A stretch of 33,369 nt of DNA from a virus, in the IMG/VR virus record IMGVR_UViG_3300030382_003405, positions 1 to 33,369 of that record; one strand, written 5' to 3'. This document shows positions 1 to 6,756 of the stretch, piece after piece. How positions within the stretch are numbered: the first letter of the stretch is position 1; every line of letters starts with the position of its first letter. Under the pieces are notes generated by a model. The model was not told where the DNA came from, did no database searches, and worked only from the letters and a program-made list of their open reading frames with translations. Position numbers and translations under genes: made by a program.

Positions 1-1
1 C

Positions 2-388
2 GGTCTGGCGCAGGCGCTTGGTGAAACGGACCCGCCGCCGTGCTTCGAGGATCATCCGCCGCTCGCTGGCGACCTGATCCCGTGGACGGAGAAGCCGCAC
101 GAACGCCTGGACCATCACTTCACCCTGGACGTCACCCGATTCTGCCGCGAGTGCCAAGAGGACGAGACGATCGAAGTCGAGGTCGGCGTCGACATGTGGT
201 GCGAGGACCCGAGTCCTTGCCACGTCGGGACGAGTTGGTTCAGCGTCGAGAAGACCACGGCCTTCGTCTTCGTCTCAAACGACGACGGCGACTTCTACGC
301 GCCTTTCGACCTCACCCACGCGGAAGAGGAGAGGGCCGGGGAGATCGCCGTCGAAATGGCCGAAAGCGCCGACCGGGAGGACGCATAA
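2..388 (+). CDS. Early protein with cysteine pairs, 5'-truncated by window edge
   Basis: The frame is open from base 2 to a TAA at 386-388 with no start inside it that looks used, so this is the C-terminal part of a gene. The visible 128 residues are acidic and contain CREC, CED and PCH cysteine clusters (FCRECQ, then CEDPSPCH about 30 residues on), which could bind zinc. It reads in frame with the truncated gene at the right window edge if the shared 15-bp repeat is merged; the joined protein would be about 202 residues. No family recognised. It is the first visible member of the rightward early block. Confidence 0.7.
   Translation, partial: GLAQALGETDPPPCFEDHPPLAGDLIPWTEKPHERLDHHFTLDVTRFCRECQEDETIEVEVGVDMWCEDPSPCHVGTSWFSVEKTTAFVFVSNDDGDFYAPFDLTHAEEERAGEIAVEMAESADREDA
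27..41. repeat. 15-bp repeat shared with the right window end (left copy)
   Basis: CGGACCCGCCGCCGT here is identical to the last 15 bases of the window (33355-33369). In both copies the coding frame reads DPPP. This suggests the two ends belong to one gene on a circular or circularly permuted molecule. Bases 1-26 are not matched at the right end. Confidence 0.6.
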
Positions 389-392
389 ATAT

Positions 393-455
393 GGGCGGGA
401 CGGCGGACATACGTGTGGATGCTACGCCGGACACTCCGGCACCGCCGTCCCGTCT
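393..455 (+). promoter_or_regulatory. Nested hairpin in leader of the gene at 475
   Basis: An 11-bp perfect inverted repeat (396-406 with 442-452, CGGGACGGCGG against CCGCCGTCCCG) encloses a second perfect hairpin (426-431 with 435-440, GCCGGA-CAC-TCCGGC). It lies between the stop at 388 and the strong ribosome-binding site at 464-469. No T-run follows, so it is not an obvious terminator. It could control translation or protect the transcript. An ATG at 391, in frame with the next gene, means it might instead be coding. Confidence 0.5.
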
Positions 456-474
456 CAACCTGGAAGGAGAGAAG

Positions 475-723
475 ATGATGAAACTCTGCCCCGCCTGCCG
501 CGCCGCCGGACGGATCCGTTTCGCGACGTATCGAGTCCGAGCAATTCACCCGACCGGGACGGTGGAGGTCCGCACTTGCGCCGACCACTTGCCTCGGATG
601 TTCCACGGGGAACCGAAGACCGTCGATATAGAGACATCGACTTCGACGATCTCCGCGTCTATGGTTGAGGACCGTCCGTCGGTCGATGACGGACAAAGCG
701 AATCAATAGAAGGGACCATCTGA
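475..723 (+). CDS. Small zinc-ribbon-like protein (82 aa)
   Basis: It starts MMKLCPACR; CPAC at residues 5-8 and a later C-A-D-H pair (about residues 39-42) make a plausible single zinc site in a compact N-terminal half. The C-terminal half is Ser/Thr/Asp-rich and probably disordered. The start at 475 is chosen because AAGGAG lies at 464-469. An in-frame ATG at 391 (with GGGAGG 10 nt upstream) would add 28 residues through the hairpin region. Its stop overlaps the next start (TGATG). Function unknown. Confidence 0.65.
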   Translation: MMKLCPACRAAGRIRFATYRVRAIHPTGTVEVRTCADHLPRMFHGEPKTVDIETSTSTISASMVEDRPSVDDGQSESIEGTI

Positions 724-1061
724 TGAAGGACCACCAACTCAAACGCCTTGCGATGTCTCGCAATGTTTTCGATGTCTTGACTGATGAGATGAAAACTCGC
801 CTGACGACAGTCATGGATGAATCTGATCAGACGATGAATTTGATGCTCGGCATGATGTTCACCAAATATCAGGAAGGGTCCGATCTGCTCGGGTCCAGCA
901 ATGCGATTCTGATCGACTTCGAGAAGGCAATGCTCGACGCCGAAAATGAAGCGATGGAACGTGAACACGATGTTCGCCCAATGGGCTGGACTGAAGCGAT
1001 CAATGAGATCCGTACGCGGGTCGGAAAGGATGATGATGAATCCTCCACAGTCTCCAACTGA
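723..1061 (+). CDS. Hypothetical early protein (112 aa)
   Basis: Translationally coupled to the gene before it by a 1-nt overlap. The protein is Met- and acid-rich, mostly helical in character and ends in an Asp/Ser tail. I see no catalytic or metal motif and recognise no family. Base composition in this gene is noticeably less GC-rich than its neighbours, which may mean later acquisition. It overlaps the start of the RecT-like gene by about 26 nt, so it probably belongs to the same transcript as the recombination genes. Confidence 0.65.
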   Translation: MKDHQLKRLAMSRNVFDVLTDEMKTRLTTVMDESDQTMNLMLGMMFTKYQEGSDLLGSSNAILIDFEKAMLDAENEAMEREHDVRPMGWTEAINEIRTRVGKDDDESSTVSN

Positions 1062-1881
1062 TATGACCACGCCGAGGCGCGATCCGCTCGGCCTCCAGAT
1101 CGGAAGCGTCGATGACGCCTATCGGATGGCGCAGGCGCTCGGCCGGTCCGGCCTGGTGCCGTCCGCGCTTCGCGGCAAGCCGGACGACATTCTTCTGATC
1201 CTTTTGTGGTCGAACGAACTCGGGATCGGTGCCGCGCAGGGACTCGCCGGAATCCACGTCATCGACGGCAAGGCCGGACTCTCGGCTGAGATGATCATCG
1301 CACTCGTGCACCGGCATCCATCCTGCGTGTATTTCCGCCTCGTCGAATCGACGGAGGAGCGGGCGACGTATGAGACGATTCGAGAGGGCTCGCCGGAACC
1401 GACGACGCTGACGTGGACGATCGAGGACGCGCAAAGGGCCGGACTCCTCGGCAAACAGAACTGGAAGAAATACCCGGCCGAGATGCTCCGAGCCCGCGCC
1501 GCGAAAGGTCTCGGAAAGGCCGAGTATCCGGACGTGCTTCTCGGCGTCGTGACTCAGGACGAACTCGAAAACGACATCGCGCCGACGGCGCCGCCGCCCG
1601 CTTCACCTGCGCCGATCGCGCAGATCGCCGAGGCCGAGGACGCGGAGTTCTCCGAATCGGAGGAGGCTCCATCGGTCCAGACCTTCGTCGACGAACTCGC
1701 CCGCTGCACGGATCCCGACGACCTGGACCGCATGGGCGCGGAGATCGCCGAGATGGACGCGGATACGCGGGACCAGTTGAAGATCCACTTCATCGACGCC
1801 CGAAATCGTCTCCGACCGGTGGATCATAACCGTCGCGAACCGGCGGATCATAACGTCCAGCAGGAGGATCTCCCGCTATGA
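1036..1881 (+). CDS. RecT-like phage recombination protein (putative single-strand annealing protein)
   Basis: The N-terminal two thirds follow a pattern I know from phage RecT-type annealing proteins: AYRMAQALGRSGLVPSAL, then LLWSNELGIGAAQGL, VIDGKAGLSAEMI, and MLRARAAKGLGKAEYPDVL near residue 155. The tail after about residue 180 is acidic and Ala/Pro-rich. The next gene is a RecB/Cas4-like nuclease joined by an ATGA overlap, matching the usual exonuclease-annealase pairing. Three in-frame ATGs (1030, 1033, 1036) follow GGAAAGG at 1023-1029; 1036 gives the best spacing. Family membership is from memory of motifs and is not proved. Confidence 0.55.
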   Translation: MNPPQSPTDMTTPRRDPLGLQIGSVDDAYRMAQALGRSGLVPSALRGKPDDILLILLWSNELGIGAAQGLAGIHVIDGKAGLSAEMIIALVHRHPSCVYFRLVESTEERATYETIREGSPEPTTLTWTIEDAQRAGLLGKQNWKKYPAEMLRARAAKGLGKAEYPDVLLGVVTQDELENDIAPTAPPPASPAPIAQIAEAEDAEFSESEEAPSVQTFVDELARCTDPDDLDRMGAEIAEMDADTRDQLKIHFIDARNRLRPVDHNRREPADHNVQQEDLPL

Positions 1882-3095
1882 AATACGGAAGCGCGAGCGC
1901 GTGGCCGCGGATCGTCGCCTGCCCGACGTCGGTCGTGCTGCCCCAGTCGAACCCGGACGTCGCATCTGCGGCGGCGGCTCGGGGCACGGCGATCCACGCC
2001 TTTCTCGAAGACGTCGCAAACGGGACGCCGGTCGAGGAGGCGATCGCCGCAACGGCGCCGGAGCATCGTGGGACCGTGGAACAGATCCAGATCGGAGACC
2101 TCGGACTCGATTCGATCGCCGCCGAGGTCACGTTCGCGATGCTGCCGGACGGCCGCGCCCGCGAGATCGGGCGTGGGCTGAATCGCGACTACTCGGCCGC
2201 CGGTCCAGACTCGATCGTGGGCACGGCGGACGTCGTCGGCATGATCGGCGAGGCCGTCTACGTGGCCGACTACAAAACCGGCCGCGCTCGGCAGGTCCCG
2301 GCGGGCGATCATTGGCAGCTTCGCATCCTCGCCGCGATGGCGGCGGACGCCTACTCGACCGACGAGGCGATCGTCGAGATCATCCAGATCGGACAGGCGG
2401 GCGAGATATTCCGCGACCGTGCGACGCTCGACGCCTTCGACCTGGCCGCGATCCGGAAGACGGTCCGCGAGACCTGCGCGACGATCGACGAAGTTCGGAC
2501 CCGACGGCGACTTGACCGCACCCTGGACTGGAACGAGATCGAAGTCCGCGAGGGAGATCACTGCCGATTCTGTCCGGCGATGGCCTCCTGTCCGGCGAAG
2601 ACTAGACTGCTGCGCGTTATGGCACAGGAAAATGGCGCAACCGCCGTAGGATCGCGTCTAACGGAAGAGAATTGCACGGACGCCTTAGACGTCTATCTGC
2701 GAATGAAGTCCGTTCTAGACGCCGCTGGACGCGCTCTACACGCCTTCGCTCGGGAGCACCCGATTCCGTGCGGCGACGGGAAGGTCTACGGACCGGTCGA
2801 GACGACCCGCGAGAAGGTCGACGGCGCGGTCGCGCATGACGTCCTGGCGGCGGACTTCGGACCCGAGGTCGCGGTCTCCGCTTGCTCGATGTCGACATCG
2901 AAGACTGCGATAACCGACGCCCTTCGAGACGAATGGAAACGCCGCAAAGCCGACGGCGAAGAAATCACGCTCAAGTCGCTGACCGAGGGAACCCTCCACC
3001 GGATCCACGGCGCGGGCGGGATTGAGTCGAAAACAAGCACGCGATTCGACCGGGTCGCACCGGAGCGGATCGCACTACCGGAAGGGATTGAATGA
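1878..3095 (+). CDS. RecB/Cas4-like PD-(D/E)XK exonuclease (DUF2800-type)
   Basis: 405 residues. Nuclease motifs are in order: RGTAIHAFLE with His40, GTADVVG with Asp118, and ADYKTG (130-135), the D-x-K core of the RecB-family nuclease fold. Four cysteines, C15 near the N-terminus and C229, C232 and C238 (CRFCPAMASC) after the nuclease core, match the iron-sulfur clasp of AddB/Cas4-type enzymes. It likely resects double-strand ends to give single strands for the RecT-like partner upstream, with which it overlaps by 4 nt. The last 150 residues match the phage DUF2800 architecture as I recall it. Confidence 0.8.
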   Translation: MKYGSASAWPRIVACPTSVVLPQSNPDVASAAAARGTAIHAFLEDVANGTPVEEAIAATAPEHRGTVEQIQIGDLGLDSIAAEVTFAMLPDGRAREIGRGLNRDYSAAGPDSIVGTADVVGMIGEAVYVADYKTGRARQVPAGDHWQLRILAAMAADAYSTDEAIVEIIQIGQAGEIFRDRATLDAFDLAAIRKTVRETCATIDEVRTRRRLDRTLDWNEIEVREGDHCRFCPAMASCPAKTRLLRVMAQENGATAVGSRLTEENCTDALDVYLRMKSVLDAAGRALHAFAREHPIPCGDGKVYGPVETTREKVDGAVAHDVLAADFGPEVAVSACSMSTSKTAITDALRDEWKRRKADGEEITLKSLTEGTLHRIHGAGGIESKTSTRFDRVAPERIALPEGIE

Positions 3096-3802
3096 TGAAA
3101 CGCATCGAGATCGGACCGGAGGCCCAGCGCCTCTACGAATCCGGGCACTCCAACGCGGAGATCGCCGACCGCTTCAACGAACTGGGATTGACGACGGCGA
3201 GAGGGCTCGTCTGGAAAGATTACCTGGTCGCGTCGCTTCCCCGGTCCGGCGCCTATTGGCCCGGAAAAGTCAGTCCGCACGGACACTCGTCCGCGCATCA
3301 TCTGAACATGACGGAGCCGCCCCAGGTCCTCGGCGAGATCGGTCCGTGGATCGAGGAAGAATCTCGTCGAGGATTCAACACCACCCAAATCTCGCAACAG
3401 TTGAACTTCTTCGAGTGTCGTCCGGCGCGGTCGAAAGTCTGGAGCGGGCACGTCGTCGCGTCGATTTTGAAGAACCGAAGGAAGGACCCGGATCGCCAAT
3501 GCGTCTACTTCCGGACTCCGGCGAGCGCTCAGTTGGAGATCGTGACCCCGGCGCCGGTGAAGTCTGCGGACCCTCGGTCCGAATCGCTGCGGGCGTTGCT
3601 CTTGAACGGGTCCACGGAACCGGATGAGACTACTGCCGTCGAAGCGGACTCGATGGACTGGGATCGACATCGGGTCCATTGCGCTTCGATCGTCGCCGCC
3701 GGTCTGGTCCAGCGGATCGACATGATCGACGTATCGGGAATCGCTCGGACATCGATCGAGATCATCGCAGCGATCGAGGACGCGCAGATCGGGACCCAAT
3801 AG
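3092..3802 (+). CDS. Protein with two recombinase-type helix-turn-helix segments, no catalytic domain
   Basis: Residues about 8-50 (AQRLYESGHSNAEIADRFNE, then a W and VASL) and about 80-125 (ISQQLNFF, W, VASIL) each resemble the Recombinase domain of large serine recombinases, where an 'eIA..LN' helix is followed by 'W....v..iL'. The Ser-containing catalytic resolvase domain is absent, so it is probably a DNA-binding protein, not an integrase. It starts by 4-nt overlap with the exonuclease gene (GGAAGGG upstream) and is the last gene before the terminator. A role in regulating or assisting recombination is inference. Confidence 0.6.
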   Translation: MMKRIEIGPEAQRLYESGHSNAEIADRFNELGLTTARGLVWKDYLVASLPRSGAYWPGKVSPHGHSSAHHLNMTEPPQVLGEIGPWIEEESRRGFNTTQISQQLNFFECRPARSKVWSGHVVASILKNRRKDPDRQCVYFRTPASAQLEIVTPAPVKSADPRSESLRALLLNGSTEPDETTAVEADSMDWDRHRVHCASIVAAGLVQRIDMIDVSGIARTSIEIIAAIEDAQIGTQ

Positions 3803-3813
3803 CTATAGTATTC

Positions 3814-3863
3814 GTGACCGGCGGTCCCTTCTCCAACTGAGCCGCCCAGTTTCCGCCGGTTAC
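3814..3863. repeat. Inverted repeat between convergent gene blocks
   Basis: GTGACCGGCGG (3814-3824) pairs with CCGCCGGTTAC (3853-3863), 11 positions with one G-T pair, across a 28-nt loop. It sits just upstream of the rightward terminator and lacks a T-run of its own. It could be a transcript-end stabiliser or a protein-binding site. Confidence 0.5.
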
Positions 3864-3886
3864 TTCATCATCTTCTGGGTGGCTCG

Positions 3887-3919
3887 GCCCGGCTCGTCTT
3901 CGGACGGGTCGGGCTTTTT
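3887..3919 (+). terminator. Intrinsic terminator of the rightward block
   Basis: GCCCGGCTCGTC (3887-3898), a TTCG tetraloop, then GACGGGTCGGGC (3903-3914) form a 12-bp stem with two G-U pairs, followed by TTTTT (3915-3919). It is placed 85 nt after the last rightward gene. The stop codon of the last leftward gene (3918-3920) lies in its T-run. On the minus strand no T-run follows, so it is efficient only for rightward transcripts by this criterion. Confidence 0.9.
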
Positions 3920-4163
3920 ATTGCAGTCCGTCGGAGAGTCCACGCTGGAACTCGGTCTCGACGGCTTCGGCCATGACAGAAACCAGACTGTCCGACACGG
4001 ACTCGACCGCCTCGGTGGAAATGGCTCCGAGTTCCTGCCCGGTTGCGTAGCCGACCTGGTAGGCGAGAGCGCCTACGGTCTCGGGTTGAATCGAAGCGCA
4101 CCCGGAGGTCCCGAGGGCGGCGGCCAGTAGGCCGAGGGTGAGGGCGATCTTCCAGTCAGGCAT
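3918..4163 (-). CDS. Small predicted lipoprotein (81 aa)
   Basis: The N-terminus MPDWK is followed by a hydrophobic stretch and a lipobox-like TSGC at residues 19-22, so cleavage and lipidation at Cys22 are likely (the -3 residue is Thr, not the usual Leu). The rest is Ala/Glu/Ser-rich and helical. GAAAGG precedes the start by 6 nt. It is the last gene of the leftward block, after lysis and fibre genes. An outer-membrane spanin role, or a late superinfection-exclusion lipoprotein, are possible, but the protein lacks the Pro-rich character of Rz1, so function is open. Confidence 0.65.
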   Translation of the reverse strand: MPDWKIALTLGLLAAALGTSGCASIQPETVGALAYQVGYATGQELGAISTEAVESVSDSLVSVMAEAVETEFQRGLSDGLQ

Positions 4164-4176
4164 GATGAACCTTTCG

Positions 4177-4455
4177 TCAATCGAACCAGTCGGCCAGGCC
4201 TCCGGTGACTTCGGCGACCTCCTCGCGGTTCGTGTGTTTCTGAGCGCGAGCCCGCGCCCGCTTGAGTTCTCGAGGCGTGAACAAGAGGACGAGTTCCTCG
4301 GAATCCGCCACTTCGATCCCGACCTTTGCGATTTCTTCCGACGTTCCGACGTTCCCCACCTGGAGGCGCACCGCCAGATATTCCGCCCGCTCCAATCGTT
4401 TCCGTTCGACGTTCTGAACCAGAACGATCGTCCCGCGTCTTGGCTTTGACATCAT
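4177..4455 (-). CDS. Hypothetical protein (92 aa)
   Basis: Starts MMSKPRRGTIVLVQN. The N-terminal half looks like a small beta-rich domain, followed by basic RELKRARARAQK and an acidic end. The start at 4455 overlaps the previous stop as ATGA (4452-4455), showing translational coupling. No recognised family. It sits between fibre-like genes and the terminal lipoprotein gene, so a late role is likely. Confidence 0.6.
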   Translation of the reverse strand: MMSKPRRGTIVLVQNVERKRLERAEYLAVRLQVGNVGTSEEIAKVGIEVADSEELVLLFTPRELKRARARAQKHTNREEVAEVTGGLADWFD

Positions 4456-4697
4456 TCGACCTCCGTCCAATCAGACTCGGCGAGGATAGCAATAATATCG
4501 GGGTGCGAATACTTGGTGATCCCATCGAAAACCGCCGGATGTCCGAGTATCGGATCGTATTTCAGGATCACGCGATCCACGCTTTGGACGGAATGCCGCA
4601 GGGTATCCCTCGAAGTTTCCTGGGAAGCGGCAACCATCTCGTCGGTGACATCTGCGTTGGCAACCACCATGTAGATTTGCGTGTGGTGATGACTCAT
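4452..4697 (-). CDS. Hypothetical protein (81 aa)
   Basis: Starts MSHHHTQIYMVVAN. It is coupled on both sides by 4-nt ATGA overlaps. It is soluble, with mixed alpha/beta character and the segment DEMVAASQETSRDTLRHSVQ. I see no metal or catalytic motif and recognise no family. Its position directly after a LamG-type fibre gene could fit a fibre chaperone or small tail accessory protein, but nothing in the sequence proves it. Confidence 0.6.
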   Translation of the reverse strand: MSHHHTQIYMVVANADVTDEMVAASQETSRDTLRHSVQSVDRVILKYDPILGHPAVFDGITKYSHPDIIAILAESDWTEVE

Positions 4698-5509
4698 GAG
4701 GGAACATCCTCTTCCAAGTCACCGGACTCCAGATTCGTGCCGGTCAGGTTCGTCGCATTATCGATACCAGAGAGGTCGTAGATCGTGGTGTTTGAATCAC
4801 TGTCCCCGTCTCCACATCGCCACCACCCGGCAAGGTTCCCAGTTCTGTCAGTGTCGTAGCTTGCCGCATTCAGGAGATCATTGGGCTCGCCTGAGTTGCG
4901 AATGGCTGTAATGTCCGCCGCCGAAAGGGCGACATTCCAGATCGCGGCTTCGTCGATGTTGCCGGTGAAATAATCGCCGTAATGGGCGTGCGCCCGACCG
5001 ACCCGAATCAAGTCGAAGACGTTGGCTCCATCGTTCAGTTCGCCATCCCTTGACCCGGTACCGACGGAACTGCCGTCGATATAGGTGGTCATCGTCGACC
5101 CGTTCCATGTGGCTGCGAAGTGGTGCCAGTTGCCGTCGTTGTAGCCGCTGCCGTTCGTCGAGATCAGCCGCCCGGTACTGGACGTGATGTCGAACCACGC
5201 CACGCCTGTGCGGTGTCCGATGAACATGCTTCGTGCGGTGCTTTTCCCAAACGCAAGAATCACCTCGTTCCCGCTCGCAGACGATTTGAACCAAGCGGCG
5301 ATCGTTGCCGCTGTTGAGATGCTCTTGATCGGGGAGTCTGCCACGACAGTCGCCGTCAGATACTCGTCTGACCCGTCAAACAGAATTGACTTCGCGTTGC
5401 TGTAGGCCGGTGTCGCAGTGACCGAAATAGGATTCTGTGCCGAGCCCATCCGCTGATTCGATCGCCAGTGCCCATGGACCCCGTGCTGGTGCTGCCGCCG
5501 CCGGATCAT
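4694..5509 (-). CDS. LamG/concanavalin-like domain protein, probable tail fibre or receptor-binding protein
   Basis: 271 residues. From about residue 38 it follows the LamG-like lectin fold pattern: SILFDGSDEYLTAT, AATIAAWFKSS, GNWHHFAATWNGS with YIDG, and FTGNIDEAAIWNVALSAADI, ending with NLAGWWRCGDGD. Such domains in phage tails bind sugars on the cell surface. The chosen start at 5509 overlaps the previous stop by 4 nt; the first 20 residues are basic and unlike the rest. An internal start at 5449 (MGSAQNPIS) is possible. The upstream gene also looks like a beta-rich virion protein. Confidence 0.7.
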   Translation of the reverse strand: MIRRRQHQHGVHGHWRSNQRMGSAQNPISVTATPAYSNAKSILFDGSDEYLTATVVADSPIKSISTAATIAAWFKSSASGNEVILAFGKSTARSMFIGHRTGVAWFDITSSTGRLISTNGSGYNDGNWHHFAATWNGSTMTTYIDGSSVGTGSRDGELNDGANVFDLIRVGRAHAHYGDYFTGNIDEAAIWNVALSAADITAIRNSGEPNDLLNAASYDTDRTGNLAGWWRCGDGDSDSNTTIYDLSGIDNATNLTGTNLESGDLEEDVPS

Positions 5510-5877
5510 CCGACGAACTCGACGCCCACGGCGTTGAAAGACAGATCACCCGAGGAGGCATAGACGCGGATGCGGGCTTCTTCCCCGAGGTAGAAGACCG
5601 GTGATTCCCAAGTGTCTGCGTTAGCGAGCGAGACGTCGTAGGCGACGAACTCCTTCGTCGCGGGCGATGCGCCACTTCCGTCGGTGTCGAGCGACAGACG
5701 GAACGTCGACGCCGACCCGCCGCGATTAGCGACCACAACGTAGAACTCGGCAGACGTTCCCTCGGCGACTTCGTAGAGCGTCGTGTAGGTCGTCGCGCTC
5801 GGTGCTTGCTGTCCGAGTATCCCGCGATTCTGGATGAACGCGGACGGGTTCAATTGGTTCTGGAGGTATCGTTTCAT
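5506..5877 (-). CDS. Small beta-rich virion or fibre-associated protein (123 aa)
   Basis: Starts MKRYLQNQLNPSAFIQNRG and continues with alternating hydrophobic and Gly/Ser/Thr segments (TTLYEVAEGTSAEFYVVVAN, YLGEEARIRVYAS), typical of a beta sandwich in tail appendages. The start overlaps the M15 peptidase stop by 4 nt and the stop overlaps the LamG gene start by 4 nt. The position between endolysin and lectin-like gene suggests a structural role in the fibre. No family named. Confidence 0.6.
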   Translation of the reverse strand: MKRYLQNQLNPSAFIQNRGILGQQAPSATTYTTLYEVAEGTSAEFYVVVANRGGSASTFRLSLDTDGSGASPATKEFVAYDVSLANADTWESPVFYLGEEARIRVYASSGDLSFNAVGVEFVG

Positions 5878-6254
5878 TTCGAGGTTCCGTAAAAAAGGAC
5901 GCGCCCCGGCTTGTCCGGGTCGAGGTCCGCGTGAATGTGGGAAGCGTAGACACCGATGCGCTCGAATCCTACACGAACAAGAGACGACGCGATCGTCCAG
6001 GCGGTCGACCCGTCGGGCGCCTTGAGATCAACGGCCAGTCCACGGAGGTGACTCGACGACGGGCTCCCGCCGACCGCTTCATTCCTGGCCGGGCAACGGT
6101 AGGCCGAGTTGATGATGAACGGAACGCACGCGATCTCTCGGGCGGCGTCGAGGAGTCGAGCCATCCGGAAGTCGAACTGGACCGACCCGCAGCACGGGCA
6201 CGCGAACTCGTGCCGTCTGAAATATCGCAAAGTGCGCCCTTCCTCGATTGTCAT
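5874..6254 (-). CDS. Peptidase M15-type endolysin (D-Ala-D-Ala carboxypeptidase-like)
   Basis: 126 residues, the usual size of single-domain M15_3 enzymes. Zinc ligands are visible: His69 and Asp76 in SSSHLRGLAVDL, and His108 in SHIHADLD. The family's AYRCPARNEAVGG segment precedes them, and the N-terminal FACPCCG is common in this family. It cuts peptide cross-bridges of peptidoglycan at lysis. The start at 6254 overlaps the holin-like gene stop (ATGA) and has GGAGCGGGA upstream. No signal peptide, so release would depend on the holin. Confidence 0.88.
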   Translation of the reverse strand: MTIEEGRTLRYFRRHEFACPCCGSVQFDFRMARLLDAAREIACVPFIINSAYRCPARNEAVGGSPSSSHLRGLAVDLKAPDGSTAWTIASSLVRVGFERIGVYASHIHADLDPDKPGRVLFYGTSK

Positions 6255-6511
6255 CGTTCCCGCTCCAGCGCGACCCGCCCGCGCTCGTGGACGCCGATCG
6301 CCGCCGCCGTGATGATGAACGCTTGCAGAACGTCGTGTAAGAGACTCAGAGACGTCGGACCGCCGGACCTGACGTCTAAGGCGACCGAGAGCAGAAGTGC
6401 CGTTAGAAGGGCTGCCAGCGGCGCTCTCGACGACGGGAGGCCCACCGCCCGGAGGACCGCGACGACAGTGATGACCAACGGGACGCTCGACGCGAGTCCG
6501 GTGCCGGTCAT
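6251..6511 (-). CDS. Holin-like small membrane protein (86 aa)
   Basis: Three hydrophobic segments are visible: SVPLVITVVAVLRAVGL (about residues 8-24), PLAALLTALLLSVAL (about 30-45) and VLQAFIITAAAIGVH (about 60-75), with a basic tail ARGRVALERER-like at the C-terminus. Size and topology fit a phage holin that permeabilises the inner membrane. It is coupled by 4-nt overlaps to the coiled-coil membrane gene before it and the M15 peptidase after it, the classic lysis order. The start at 6511 is chosen from the ATGA overlap. Confidence 0.7.
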   Translation of the reverse strand: MTGTGLASSVPLVITVVAVLRAVGLPSSRAPLAALLTALLLSVALDVRSGGPTSLSLLHDVLQAFIITAAAIGVHERGRVALERER

Positions 6512-6756
6512 GGCCCGAGCATCCGGGCGAGGATCTCGACCCCGTTCCCGCCGAGGATGACCGATGCGATGGCGGTGATCGGGATCGACCACCACGGGGC
6601 ACCGTGTCGGACCTCTTGGAGCGTCAGTCGCATCTCGCGGACCTCTCCCGCCAATGACCGAACGTCTTGACGCATTTCGTCGAACTGTTTCTCAATCTGG
6701 ATCACCGTCGCCTCCAGCTTCGAGAGCCGCCGCTCGTGGTCGATCTTCGCGTCCAT
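6508..6756 (-). CDS. Coiled-coil protein with C-terminal membrane anchor, second holin or antiholin candidate
   Basis: Residues 1-55 are a charged helix with heptad-like spacing (RLSKLEATVIQIEKQFDEM). The C-terminus, PWWSIPITAIASVILGGNG, is one hydrophobic segment. Many phage lysis cassettes carry such a tail-anchored coiled-coil protein beside the holin. The start at 6756 has GGAGAGGG just upstream and lies 65 nt inside the preceding hydrolase gene. It could be a pinholin-type partner, an antiholin or a scaffold; sequence alone does not decide. Confidence 0.65.
   Translation of the reverse strand: MDAKIDHERRLSKLEATVIQIEKQFDEMRQDVRSLAGEVREMRLTLQEVRHGAPWWSIPITAIASVILGGNGVEILARMLGP

Noticed and set aside
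27-41. Terminal 15-bp repeat as an integration or cohesive-end site
   Set aside because: No integrase gene is present, the repeat lies inside a coding frame, and bases 1-26 extend past it.
40-474. Long upstream extension of the frame containing the 475-723 gene
   Set aside because: It is Arg/Pro-rich shadow sequence over the partial gene ending at 388, and a strong ribosome-binding site precedes 475.
2786-3799. 337-codon leftward frame opposite the exonuclease and recombinase-like genes
   Set aside because: Arg/Asp-rich composition, no domain, no ribosome-binding site; the rightward genes have clear motifs.
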